A stretch of 51,227 nt of DNA from an uncultured Pelagibacteraceae bacterium (GTDB lineage Bacteria > Pseudomonadota > Alphaproteobacteria > Pelagibacterales > Pelagibacteraceae): contig CACAZL010000006.1 in NCBI GenBank assembly GCA_902536925.1, forward strand, positions 7,501 through 58,727, in the 5' to 3' direction. The notes under the pieces are model-generated. The model was given only the letters and a program-made list of their open reading frames with translations, ran no database searches and was not told the DNA's origin. Below, in pieces: positions 10,937 through 19,555 of the stretch. Every line of letters starts with the position of its first letter. Position 1 is the first letter of the stretch. Made by a program: the position numbers and the translations under genes.

Positions 10937-13471
10937 ATGCTTAATCCTTTAAACATTATTAGTAAATTTATAAAAAGTGGCAATCAAAAGGAATTAGACA
11001 GAATTCAAAAAATTGTAGAAGAGATTAATCTTAAAGAAAGTAAGGTTAGTAAATTTGAGGAAAATGAATTTCCTTTAAGAACAAATGAATTTATCTCTAG
11101 ATTAAAAGATGGAGAAAAATTAAACGATATATTACCAGAGGCATTCGCATTGGTAAGAGAAGCTTCGAAAAGAATTAACAATGAAAGACACTTTGATGTC
11201 CAGCTTATTGGAGGTATTGCGTTACATGAGAATAAGATTGCAGAGATGAAAACGGGTGAAGGCAAAACACTTACTATAGTTCTTGCTGCATACCTTAACG
11301 CATTAGAAAAAAAAGGTGTTCATATAGTTACTGTAAATGATTACCTCGCAAAAAGAGATAGTGTAAATATGGGTAAAATTTACAATTTTTTGGGTTTGAG
11401 CTGTGGATATATAAACTCAAACCAGTCAGATGAGGAACGCAAAGAAAATTATAATAAAGATATAACTTATGCCACTAACAGTGAATTAGGCTTTGATTTT
11501 TTAAGAGATAACATGAAATATTCAAAAAATGAGATGGTCTTGAGGAAGCATAACTTCGCGATAGTTGATGAGATTGACTCTTGTTTAATAGATGAGGCAA
11601 GAACTCCTTTGGTTATTTCTGGGGCAGCAGAGGATAAAACTATGCAATATATTGCTGTAGATAAATTAATTAAAAATTTGAAACAAACAGACTTTGACTT
11701 AGATGAAAAAGAAAAAAATATACTCTTAACAAATGAGGGAATAGATAATGTTGAAAAAATATTTTCTGATGCTGGTATTTTAAAAAATAACAATTTTTAT
11801 GACCCACAAAATTTACATTTAGTTCATCATGTAAATCAAGCCTTAAGGGCAAATTATTTATTTGAGAATGGACGAGATTATATAGTTAAAGATAACGAAA
11901 TAATTATAATTGACGAGCAAACAGGTAGGCAACTGCCAGGTAGAAGATTTGGCGATGGACTTCATCAGAGTTTAGAGGCTAAAGAAAAAATAGAAGTTAA
12001 AGCTGAAAATCAAACACTGGCATCAATAACCTATCAAAATTTTTTTAAGTTGTACGATAAACTAGCAGGTTGTACAGGAACAGCACAAACAGAGTCTGCA
12101 GAATTTTTTGAAATTTATAACTTGCCTGTTTTACAGATACCTACCAATAAAGAAATGATAAGAAACGATCTTAATGACCAAATCTTTAGAACAGGTTTAG
12201 AAAAAGACAATGCAATCATTCAAAAAATAAAAGAATGTAATGAAATTGGACAACCACTGTTGGTTTTCACATCTAGCATAAATAAATCTGAGCATTACTC
12301 GAATTTGTTAGAAAAAGAGAAAATTAAACATATTATTTTAAATGCTAAAAATCATGAGAAAGAAGCAGAAATTATTGCAAATGCTGGCAAAATAAATTCA
12401 GTAATTATTACAACAAGTATATCGGGAAGAGGTGTTGATATTAAGTTAGGTGGACAAGACCAATCTGAAAAAGAGGATGTAAAAAAAAGGGGGGGGTTAT
12501 TTGTTATTGGAACAGAAAGAATGGAAAGTAGAAGAGTTGACAATCAAGCAAGAGGACGATCTGGAAGACAGGGAGATGAAGGAAGTTCAATATTTTTTGT
12601 AAGTTTAGAAGATGACTTGATGAGATTGTTTGGCTCAGAAACCATGAATTCAATGCTAGAAAAGCTTGGTCTTAAAGATGGTGAAAGCATTGATCATCCT
12701 TGGATAAATAAAGCGATTGAAAGAGCACAACAAAAAGTTGAAGCTAGAAACTTTGATATAAGAAAAACGCTTATTAAATTTGATAATGTTCTTAATGACC
12801 AAAGACATGTAATTTTTGAACAACGAAAAAATGTAATAGATGGTAAGGAAGATGAGAATTATTCAGATATTTTCCTAGAAGAAGTTTTAGAAAATTTAAA
12901 AAGACAAAAAATATTACATGAAAAATCTCCTAATTCTAAAGAATTTCCAAAAGCCTTAAAGCAGACTTTAGGTAAATCAATAACTGATGATGAGTTGGAT
13001 GAAATTTTAAATTCAGATCTTAAAACAATGGAAAAAAAAATAAAGGATAAATTTATAAATAACAGAGATGAAAGAAATAATTTATTAGGCATTGAACAAG
13101 GAAAAGAAATTGAAAAAAGAATATTGGTACAAATTATAGATCAAAATTGGAAATCACATATTCAATACCTAGAGCAATTAAGACAAGTAATTGGCTTAAG
13201 ATCTTATGGACAAAGAGATCCTCTAGTGGAGTACAAAAAGGAAGCTTTTCTATTATTTGAAAATTTACTTGGAAAATTAAAAACCGATCTTGTAACAATG
13301 CTTCTAAATTTAAGAATAATAGAAAAAGATGATAGTCAGACTAAAACAAGTGATAATATTAAGAATGATCCAAAATGCCTACTTGTAAAAAATAAAGAAG
13401 GAAAAATATCTAGAAATGAAAGATGTCAAGCTACTGGAAAAAAATTTAAAAATTGTTGCGGTGCCTTATAA
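10937..13471 (+). CDS. secA: Preprotein translocase ATPase SecA
   Basis: 844 residues. The ATPase motor of the Sec export channel. Walker A is MKTGEGKT (about 104), the DEAD-like motif is VDEIDS, and motif VI is QARGRSGRQGD. The C-terminal zinc tail, usually CxCxSGxxxxxC(H/C), reads RCQATGKKFKNCCG: C830, C840 and C841 remain but the second Cys is A832. The tail that normally binds zinc and SecB or ribosomes is therefore altered. Convergent with accA, 1 bp apart. Confidence 0.97.
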   Translation: MLNPLNIISKFIKSGNQKELDRIQKIVEEINLKESKVSKFEENEFPLRTNEFISRLKDGEKLNDILPEAFALVREASKRINNERHFDVQLIGGIALHENKIAEMKTGEGKTLTIVLAAYLNALEKKGVHIVTVNDYLAKRDSVNMGKIYNFLGLSCGYINSNQSDEERKENYNKDITYATNSELGFDFLRDNMKYSKNEMVLRKHNFAIVDEIDSCLIDEARTPLVISGAAEDKTMQYIAVDKLIKNLKQTDFDLDEKEKNILLTNEGIDNVEKIFSDAGILKNNNFYDPQNLHLVHHVNQALRANYLFENGRDYIVKDNEIIIIDEQTGRQLPGRRFGDGLHQSLEAKEKIEVKAENQTLASITYQNFFKLYDKLAGCTGTAQTESAEFFEIYNLPVLQIPTNKEMIRNDLNDQIFRTGLEKDNAIIQKIKECNEIGQPLLVFTSSINKSEHYSNLLEKEKIKHIILNAKNHEKEAEIIANAGKINSVIITTSISGRGVDIKLGGQDQSEKEDVKKRGGLFVIGTERMESRRVDNQARGRSGRQGDEGSSIFFVSLEDDLMRLFGSETMNSMLEKLGLKDGESIDHPWINKAIERAQQKVEARNFDIRKTLIKFDNVLNDQRHVIFEQRKNVIDGKEDENYSDIFLEEVLENLKRQKILHEKSPNSKEFPKALKQTLGKSITDDELDEILNSDLKTMEKKIKDKFINNRDERNNLLGIEQGKEIEKRILVQIIDQNWKSHIQYLEQLRQVIGLRSYGQRDPLVEYKKEAFLLFENLLGKLKTDLVTMLLNLRIIEKDDSQTKTSDNIKNDPKCLLVKNKEGKISRNERCQATGKKFKNCCGAL

Positions 13472-13472
13472 A

Positions 13473-14579
13473 TTAAAAAATCACTGTTAATAAAATTAAT
13501 AATAGAAGAATTGATGTAGTTGAAATAAATAATTTTTTATTAGTTTTAATTTTTAAAATCAAATTTTGAAAGAGATTATTTTTAATAGTAAGTTTATCTT
13601 GATTCGTTGCATTAGTGGTGAAGCCTTTATTCCTTCCAATATCTAAAAACTTATTCTTTCTTTGATTTAATATTTCTTCCTCATTTAACGTAAGAAATTT
13701 ACTTAAGTTTCTATCAATAGCATTTCGTACATTATCTAAAATAAGATCTTTATCTCGATGCGCACCACCCAAAGGTTCGGGTATTATCTCATCTATAATT
13801 TCTAGTTTTAAAAGATCTTTCGCTGAAAGTTTCATTGCTTTCGCAGCTTCTAAAGTTTTTGTTGGATCTCGCCAAAGTATGGTTGCACATCCCTCTGGAG
13901 ATATTACTGAATATATTGCATTCTCTAACATCAATACTTTACTTGAAGAAGCTAATGCAATAGCACCACCAGATCCTCCTTCGCCTATAATTATAGATAA
14001 AGTTGGAACAGTCAGTTGCATAGAACATTCAATAGACTTTGCAATTGCTTCCGCTTGTCCTCTTTCTTCAGCACCAACTCCAGGGTATGCACCTGGAGTA
14101 TCAACAAAATTAATAATTGGTATTTTGAATTTATTAGCTAAATTCATTAATCTTATTGTTTTTCTGTAACCTTCTGGTCTCATCATTCCAAAATTTCTCT
14201 CAATCCTTGTATCTAAATTTTCGCCCTTTTCCTGTCCTATTACTAAAACTGACTTAGAATTAAATTTACCAAAACCACATATTACAGACTTATCCTCTCC
14301 ATAAAATCTATCCCCAGAAAGTGAAATAAATTCATCAAATAAATTATCAATAAAAAATTTTGATTTAGGTCTATCCTCGTGTCTTGCAACCAATGTTGTC
14401 TGCCATGCATCTAGATTTGAATATACATCGTTAAGTTTTTTATCTATTTCATTTTGTAAATCTGTTATTTTAGTTGTATCAACTTCTGAAATGCCGTCTT
14501 GATTATAAGGATCTTTTAATTTCTCTAATTCTGTTTCTAAGTTTTTTATATCTGTCTCAAAATTTAAATAATTTTTCAT
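13473..14579 (-). CDS. accA: Acetyl-CoA carboxylase carboxyltransferase subunit alpha, with C-terminal membrane segment
   Basis: With AccD it transfers CO2 from biotin carrier protein to acetyl-CoA, the first step of fatty acid synthesis. The start chosen (MKNYLNFETDI) aligns with the usual AccA N-terminus; an in-frame ATG 34 codons upstream (14681) would add an unrelated stretch. The core has the family GGAHRD, SPEGCA and GEGGSGGA motifs. The protein is about 368 residues, some 50 more than usual AccA (about 317). The surplus is a basic linker ending in a hydrophobic stretch (KLFISTTSILLLLILLTVIF) at the very C-terminus, a predicted tail anchor. accD lies about 22 kb away. Confidence 0.95.
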   Translation of the reverse strand: MKNYLNFETDIKNLETELEKLKDPYNQDGISEVDTTKITDLQNEIDKKLNDVYSNLDAWQTTLVARHEDRPKSKFFIDNLFDEFISLSGDRFYGEDKSVICGFGKFNSKSVLVIGQEKGENLDTRIERNFGMMRPEGYRKTIRLMNLANKFKIPIINFVDTPGAYPGVGAEERGQAEAIAKSIECSMQLTVPTLSIIIGEGGSGGAIALASSSKVLMLENAIYSVISPEGCATILWRDPTKTLEAAKAMKLSAKDLLKLEIIDEIIPEPLGGAHRDKDLILDNVRNAIDRNLSKFLTLNEEEILNQRKNKFLDIGRNKGFTTNATNQDKLTIKNNLFQNLILKIKTNKKLFISTTSILLLLILLTVIF

Positions 14580-14674
14580 TGCTTTATTATATATAATTTT
14601 TTGGCGATAAAATGATGAAATTACAAAAATTATATTCTTTTCGGATGAAAAATAACATTTTTTTAAATAAAGTA

Positions 14675-14703
14675 ATGACATAATTTATTGATTGTCATAT
14701 ACA
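14675..14703 (+). promoter_or_regulatory. Candidate glcB promoter with inverted repeat
   Basis: ATGACA (14675-14680), a 17 bp spacer and TATACA (14698-14703) form a plausible sigma-70 promoter with a start near 14710, giving a leader of about 15 nt. The -35 box is also half of an inverted repeat, ATGACA-N12-TGTCAT (14675-14698), which could be an operator. No glycine riboswitch core can be read in the accA-glcB gap. Confidence 0.45.
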
Positions 14704-14725
14704 ACGGTTTCTAAATTTAAAATTT

Positions 14726-16876
14726 ATGGGTGATTCATTTATTAAAATAAATACTTTATCTGTTTCTAAGAATTTGGTTGATTTTGTAAAAAATGAACTT
14801 CTTACAGGATTAGATGTTAACGAAAAAGATTTCTGGGATGGATTTGATAAAAGTATTAATGAACTTGCGCCAATCAATAAAAAGTTATTAGAAGTTCGTG
14901 AAACTCTTCAATCTGAAATTGATTTATGGTTAAAAAAAAACAGAAATGGAGAATTTAATCATCAAGAGTATAAGAATTTTTTAAAAGAAATTGGATATTT
15001 AAAAGAAGAAGGGAATGATTTCAAAATAGATACCAAAAAGCTTGATCGTGAAATTTCAAGCATTGCAGGTCCTCAACTTGTAGTTCCTATAATGAACTCT
15101 AGATATACATTAAATGCTGCTAATGCTAGGTGGGTGAGTCTTTACGATAGTTTATATGGAACAGATTTAATTGAGTCAGAAGAAACCGGAAGTCAAAAGT
15201 ATGATCCTCTAAGAGGACAAGAGGTAATAAGATATGCACGTGATTTTCTAAATGACCACTTCTCTATCAATGAAATTCATTGGAAAGATATAAATGGATT
15301 TAAAATAAAGGGAAGTGACTTGAAAATTTTAAAAGATGATAAAGAGTTTGAGCTAATAGATAAAAATAAATTTATTGGATACAGAGGAGAGCCTAATAAT
15401 CCAACAACAATAATTTTAGAAAATAATAATTTAAAAATTGAGATAATAATTAACCCAAAAGCATTTAGTGCTGTTCAAGATGCTGCGGGAATAAGTGACA
15501 TAATTATAGAATCTGCAATATCTACAATATGTGATAACGAAGATAGTGTTGCAGCAGTAGATTCAGAAGATAAAATATTATGTTACAGAAATTGGTTGGG
15601 TTTGATGAAAGGAACTCTAAAATCTGTCTTCGAAAAGGATGGAAAAACTTTAGAAAGAAAACTAAATCCAGATAGAAGTTATATTTCAAAAGATAATAAA
15701 AAAGAAAAATTACATGGTAGAAGCTTACTTTTAATTAGGAATGTTGGTCATCTAATGACTAATTCAGCAATTATTTTAGAAGATGGTTCTGAGGTCCCAG
15801 AAGGTATCATGGATGCATTTATTACAACTGCTGCAGCAATTCATGATTTAAAAAGAAAAGGTAACTCAAGAACTGGATCTATATACATTGTAAAACCGAA
15901 AATGCATGGACCTGAAGAGACTGCTTTTACAGATAAAATATTCACAAGAGTTGAAGAAGTATTAAAACTTGAAAAGAATACAATTAAATGCGGTATTATG
16001 GATGAAGAGAGAAGAACATCTGTAAACTTAAAAGAATGTATCAGAACATTAAAAAGCAGGGTTTTTTTCATTAATACAGGTTTTTTAGACAGAACCGGAG
16101 ATGAAATGCATACATCAATGGAAGCAGGTCCAATGATAAAAAAAGGTGACATGAAAAAATCAAAGTGGATAGCTGCTTATGAAAATAACAATGTTGTTGT
16201 TGGTTTAAAATGTGGATTTTCAGGTGTTGCACAAATAGGTAAAGGTATGTGGGCTATGCCAGATAAAATGAAAGACATGATAGATCAAAAAATATCACAT
16301 CTTGAAGCCGGTGCGAATTGTGCATGGGTACCATCTCCCACAGCAGCTTCTTTACATGCAATGCATTACCATAAGTTAAATATTTTTGAAAAGCACAAAA
16401 AATTAAATGAAAATAAAATTAATTACATTGACAATTTATTAACTATACCAATTGCAGATAGACCAAATTGGAGCAAAGAAGAAATAAATAATGAGTTATG
16501 TAACTCAGCTCAAACAATATTAGGATATGTTGTTAGATGGGTAGATCAAGGGATAGGGTGCTCTAAAGTTCCAGACATAAATAATGTTGGATTAATGGAG
16601 GATAGAGCAACACTAAGAATATCATCACAACATATAGCAAACTGGTTGCATCATGGTATTTGCTCAAATAGACAAGTTTTAGAAATTCTAAAAAAAATGG
16701 CAAAGATTGTTGATAAACAAAATCAAGGTGATCCAGAATATCAAAATATGTCACCTAATTTCGACAAGTCAATATCTTTTAAGGCAGCATGTGAATTGAT
16801 TTTTCATGGTAAGTCACAACCTTCGGGCTATACTGAACCTCTATTGCATTTAAATAGGTTAATTAAAAAAAGCTAG
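14726..16876 (+). CDS. glcB: Malate synthase G
   Basis: 716 residues, the G-form length. It condenses glyoxylate and acetyl-CoA to malate, completing the glyoxylate bypass or glycolate use. Conserved segments include GRSLLLIRNVGHLM (catalytic Arg), CGIMDEERRTSVNL (acidic metal ligands) and FLDRTGDEMHTSMEAGPM. In cultured SAR11 this gene has been reported under a glycine riboswitch; here the upstream gap is short and lacks one. Convergent with recR, 8 bp apart. Confidence 0.97.
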   Translation: MGDSFIKINTLSVSKNLVDFVKNELLTGLDVNEKDFWDGFDKSINELAPINKKLLEVRETLQSEIDLWLKKNRNGEFNHQEYKNFLKEIGYLKEEGNDFKIDTKKLDREISSIAGPQLVVPIMNSRYTLNAANARWVSLYDSLYGTDLIESEETGSQKYDPLRGQEVIRYARDFLNDHFSINEIHWKDINGFKIKGSDLKILKDDKEFELIDKNKFIGYRGEPNNPTTIILENNNLKIEIIINPKAFSAVQDAAGISDIIIESAISTICDNEDSVAAVDSEDKILCYRNWLGLMKGTLKSVFEKDGKTLERKLNPDRSYISKDNKKEKLHGRSLLLIRNVGHLMTNSAIILEDGSEVPEGIMDAFITTAAAIHDLKRKGNSRTGSIYIVKPKMHGPEETAFTDKIFTRVEEVLKLEKNTIKCGIMDEERRTSVNLKECIRTLKSRVFFINTGFLDRTGDEMHTSMEAGPMIKKGDMKKSKWIAAYENNNVVVGLKCGFSGVAQIGKGMWAMPDKMKDMIDQKISHLEAGANCAWVPSPTAASLHAMHYHKLNIFEKHKKLNENKINYIDNLLTIPIADRPNWSKEEINNELCNSAQTILGYVVRWVDQGIGCSKVPDINNVGLMEDRATLRISSQHIANWLHHGICSNRQVLEILKKMAKIVDKQNQGDPEYQNMSPNFDKSISFKAACELIFHGKSQPSGYTEPLLHLNRLIKKS

Positions 16877-16884
16877 TTTTAAAT

Positions 16885-17493
16885 TTATAAATCTCTTCTA
16901 TTTTTAAAGGCAGATATAAGCGTTCCGTCATCTGAAGTTTCTATTTCTCCTCCAACAGGCAAACCTTGAGCTAATTTTGAAATTTTTACATTTGTATTTT
17001 TTAAACTATCCTGAATGTAAAAAGCAGTGGTTTGCCCTTCAACGGTAGCGCTTGTTGCTAAAATCACTTCATCAATATTATCATTTTTTATTCTTTCAAT
17101 TAAAGAATTAATTAGCAAATTTTCTCTATTATTGGTGTTATCGGTATCAGAAATCGTGCCACCTAAAATATGATAATAACCTTGAAAAATAGATGAACTT
17201 TCTATTGCCCATTGATCTGAAATGTTCTCGACTACACAAATTTTATCATATTTTTTTTCTACTAAACTACAGTTATTATATTCGCAATTAATTGTATTAG
17301 GTTTTAATGTTCCACATATTTTACAACGTTCAATATTTTTTATTACCTGACTTAAATTATTTGCCAAAGGCCTTAATATTTCTTGGCGATTATTGATCAT
17401 TTTTAAAATTATTCTTTTTGCAGACTTTGGTCCAAGACCTGGTAATTTAGATATTAGTTTTATTAAATTATCTATTTCAGGAAGATTTTGCAT
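16885..17493 (-). CDS. recR: Recombination mediator RecR
   Basis: 202 residues, normal length. It acts with RecF and RecO to load RecA at gaps. It has the N-terminal helix-hairpin-helix LPGLGPKSAKRI (19-30), a zinc finger beginning CKICG (about 57-76), and a Toprim domain with the VVEN-type start and a GGTISD segment. Last gene of the SRP RNA-dnaX-ybaB-recR set, an order also seen in other bacteria. Confidence 0.97.
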   Translation of the reverse strand: MQNLPEIDNLIKLISKLPGLGPKSAKRIILKMINNRQEILRPLANNLSQVIKNIERCKICGTLKPNTINCEYNNCSLVEKKYDKICVVENISDQWAIESSSIFQGYYHILGGTISDTDNTNNRENLLINSLIERIKNDNIDEVILATSATVEGQTTAFYIQDSLKNTNVKISKLAQGLPVGGEIETSDDGTLISAFKNRRDL

Positions 17494-17497
17494 TTAA

Positions 17498-17815
17498 TTA
17501 TAAAGGCCATTTAAATCCAGGCACACCTAATCCACCAGTCGCTTTAGATATTTCTTCGGAAGTTTTTGATTTTAATTTATTTTTAGCATCATTATGTGCG
17601 GCAGTGATTAAATCCTGAATTATCTCTTTATCTTCTTTTAGTACTTTATCGCTTAATAAAATTTTAGTCATCTCTCCATCTCCGTTAAGCGTAATTTTAA
17701 CCACATCTCCTCCAGAAACACCAATAACTTCAATTTTTTTGAGATTCTCCTGACCTTCTTTCATTTTTTTTTCTATCTCTTTTGCTTTTTCAAGAATTTT
17801 ATTAAAATCAGTCAT
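17498..17815 (-). CDS. ybaB: YbaB/EbfC family nucleoid-associated protein
   Basis: About 105 residues. A small DNA-binding protein found between dnaX and recR in many bacteria. It shows the family pattern: an N-terminal amphipathic helix (NKILEKAKEIEKKMKEGQEN), a beta core (VIGVSGGDVVKITLNGDG) and a tail GGLGVPGFKWPL. The start MTDFNK is preferred; an ATG four codons upstream (17827) is possible. It overlaps the dnaX end by 8 bp. Confidence 0.93.
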   Translation of the reverse strand: MTDFNKILEKAKEIEKKMKEGQENLKKIEVIGVSGGDVVKITLNGDGEMTKILLSDKVLKEDKEIIQDLITAAHNDAKNKLKSKTSEEISKATGGLGVPGFKWPL

Positions 17816-19418
17816 CTTTTTTTTCAATATTAATTAATTCAATATCAGGAAATATATTCAACAAGTTTTTATATTCGTTTGAGCTTTCATAATCTTTAAA
17901 ATTCTTTTTTTTAAGACTATTTTTTTTCTCTTTTTCACTCATCTGTCCTTTTTCTTTTGAAAAAGAGATTAGCCAACGGTTTTTAGTCCAATCATACAAT
18001 TTTTCAGATAAATCTTTTACAAAATTCTTATTTAGTTTATCATTAAAAGATATTTCGATATTCATATTTGAAAAAGATACTAAGTTTACATTATTTTCTA
18101 ATTCATATTTTAGTTTCATTTCTTTTTTTTCTAAGCACATATTAATTAAATCTTCTAAATTTTTGATCTCTTGATTATTTTTTTTTTCAATTTTATCCTC
18201 TTCTTGTTTAATATTTTTAATTTGGTTAATTGCATCTTTGTTTATAGTATTTTTCACATCTATATTTTTTATTTGTGTTTTGTAGAGTTCATTTTGCTGA
18301 TTATTTTGTATTACTTTTTTTTTTTTCAAATAGGTTAACTGTACAAGAAACATCTCAACTAATAAATTTGGATTAGCAACTATATTTATTTCTTTTAAAG
18401 TTTTTAAAGTAAATTCCCAAAATAATAATAAGGCATTAGAGTCTATTTCTTTTGATAAAGATGTTATTTTTTTGTAATCACTATCATTTAATGAAAAATT
18501 ATTTCCTACATTTTCAATGTACGATATATTCTTAACAAAATATAATACCTCTAAGAAATCATTTAAAAATAGGTTGGGTTCAATACCTGAATTATACAAT
18601 TTTCTATAATGATCTATTATTTTTTCCTCATCACCTAAAAAAATTATTTCTAATAATTCTATATATGAACTTTTATTGACATAGCCAAAAATCTTTTGAG
18701 CGTCTTCAAATGTCAGGGAATTATCGTTGTTAGAAATTGTTGCTCTATCTAGTAAAGATAATGCATCCCTAACAGACCCCTCCGATAATTTGGCTATTAA
18801 TTTGATTGCATTATCCTCAACATTCTTTTTTTCTTTTATTGTTATATTTTTTAAAAAAACAAACAGTTCTTCAGACTTAACTCTTGACAAATCATACCTT
18901 TGACACCTGGATATAACAGTAATTGGAATTTTTTTTACTTCAGTGGTTGCAAAAATAAATTTTAAATACTCTGGGGGCTCTTCCAAAGTTTTAAGTAATG
19001 CATTAAATGCTTGTTTGCTTAACATGTGCACTTCATCGATAATAAAAATTTTAAATTTTGCTACAGATGGTGGATATCTAGAAAATTCTATAAGCTCTCT
19101 AACATCATCTACTCCTGTTTTACTTGCTGCATCAATTTCAAGAACATCAATATGATTTGAATTTGCTATAGGGTCGCAATGACTGCATTTCTTTTCACAC
19201 ATCCCTTCAAGTGTGTGCTCGCAGTTTAAAGCTTTAGCTACAATTCTTGCAAATGTGGTCTTTCCAATTCCCCTAATGCCAGTAAACAAAAAAGCATTAG
19301 CTGAACTATTATTTATAATAGAATTATAAATTGTCGTTGCAATTTCTTCATGCCCTATTAAATCTTTAAATATTTGGGGTCGATATTTCAATGCGAGAAC
19401 TTGAGATTTTATTGTCAT
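17808..19418 (-). CDS. dnaX: DNA polymerase III subunit gamma/tau
   Basis: 536 residues from the chosen start MTIKSQVLALKYRP. The clamp-loader ATPase: Walker A GIRGIGKTT, zinc-binding cysteines around CEKKCSHCDP, IIDEVHML and the SRC motif VISRCQRYD. Domains I-III end near residue 365, followed by a Lys-rich linker and a tau-like C-terminus. A start at 19451 would put the first 11 codons inside the SRP RNA gene and is rejected. A run of 12 A (residues 365-368, KKKK) sits exactly at the core/linker border and may make a short gamma form by slippage. Confidence 0.96.
   Translation of the reverse strand: MTIKSQVLALKYRPQIFKDLIGHEEIATTIYNSIINNSSANAFLFTGIRGIGKTTFARIVAKALNCEHTLEGMCEKKCSHCDPIANSNHIDVLEIDAASKTGVDDVRELIEFSRYPPSVAKFKIFIIDEVHMLSKQAFNALLKTLEEPPEYLKFIFATTEVKKIPITVISRCQRYDLSRVKSEELFVFLKNITIKEKKNVEDNAIKLIAKLSEGSVRDALSLLDRATISNNDNSLTFEDAQKIFGYVNKSSYIELLEIIFLGDEEKIIDHYRKLYNSGIEPNLFLNDFLEVLYFVKNISYIENVGNNFSLNDSDYKKITSLSKEIDSNALLLFWEFTLKTLKEINIVANPNLLVEMFLVQLTYLKKKKVIQNNQQNELYKTQIKNIDVKNTINKDAINQIKNIKQEEDKIEKKNNQEIKNLEDLINMCLEKKEMKLKYELENNVNLVSFSNMNIEISFNDKLNKNFVKDLSEKLYDWTKNRWLISFSKEKGQMSEKEKKNSLKKKNFKDYESSNEYKNLLNIFPDIELINIEKKDD
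18315..18326 (-). promoter_or_regulatory. A12 slippery run inside dnaX (possible gamma/tau switch)
   Basis: On the coding strand dnaX reads TTG, 12 A, then GTAATAC. With one A fewer the frame reads AAG TAA and stops at once. With one A more (or a -1 ribosomal shift) it reads AGT AAT ACA AAA TAA and stops after four residues. Either slip gives a product of about 368-372 residues, close to the length of the clamp-loader core. Thermus dnaX uses an A-run slip of this kind; use here is inferred. Confidence 0.5.
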
Positions 19419-19422
19419 AATA

Positions 19423-19510
19423 GGAGACCAACCAACCTGGAAAAAACTCATTACCCTTGCTCTTTTTCAAGTCTGGGGGAGTTCATGGTAATCCCACCTG
19501 GAAGGCCTCC
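19423..19510 (-). ncRNA. ffs: Small bacterial SRP RNA (4.5S-type)
   Basis: On the minus strand, GGAGGCC at the 5' end pairs with GGTCTCC at the 3' end. The apex has the SRP domain IV pattern: CCCCCAGACTT, GAAA tetraloop, AAGAGCAAGGG. This equals the family CAGG..GGAA..AGCAG core, with the tetraloop closed by CUU/AAG. About 88 nt, near the short end for the class. It is preceded by a good promoter and followed after 4 nt by the dnaX start. The RNA binds Ffh to target membrane proteins. Confidence 0.88.
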
Positions 19511-19516
19511 AAATGT

Positions 19517-19546
19517 ATTATAACAATAATTTTTTCTAATCTACAA
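19517..19546 (-). promoter_or_regulatory. Promoter of the SRP RNA-dnaX unit
   Basis: On the minus strand TTGTAG (complement 19541-19546), an 18 bp spacer and a perfect TATAAT (complement 19517-19522) are followed, 6 bases after the -10, by GGAGGCC, the predicted first bases of SRP RNA. The match of start site to the RNA's terminal stem supports both calls. Confidence 0.65.
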
Positions 19547-19555
19547 TAAAGTTAA

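Noticed and set aside
14580..14681. Longer AccA start 34 codons upstream
   Set aside because: The added residues do not match AccA, and MKNYLNFE aligns with the usual start; the extra stretch would also cover the glcB upstream region.
19419..19451. Longer DnaX start at 19451
   Set aside because: The extra codons lie in the SRP RNA gene.
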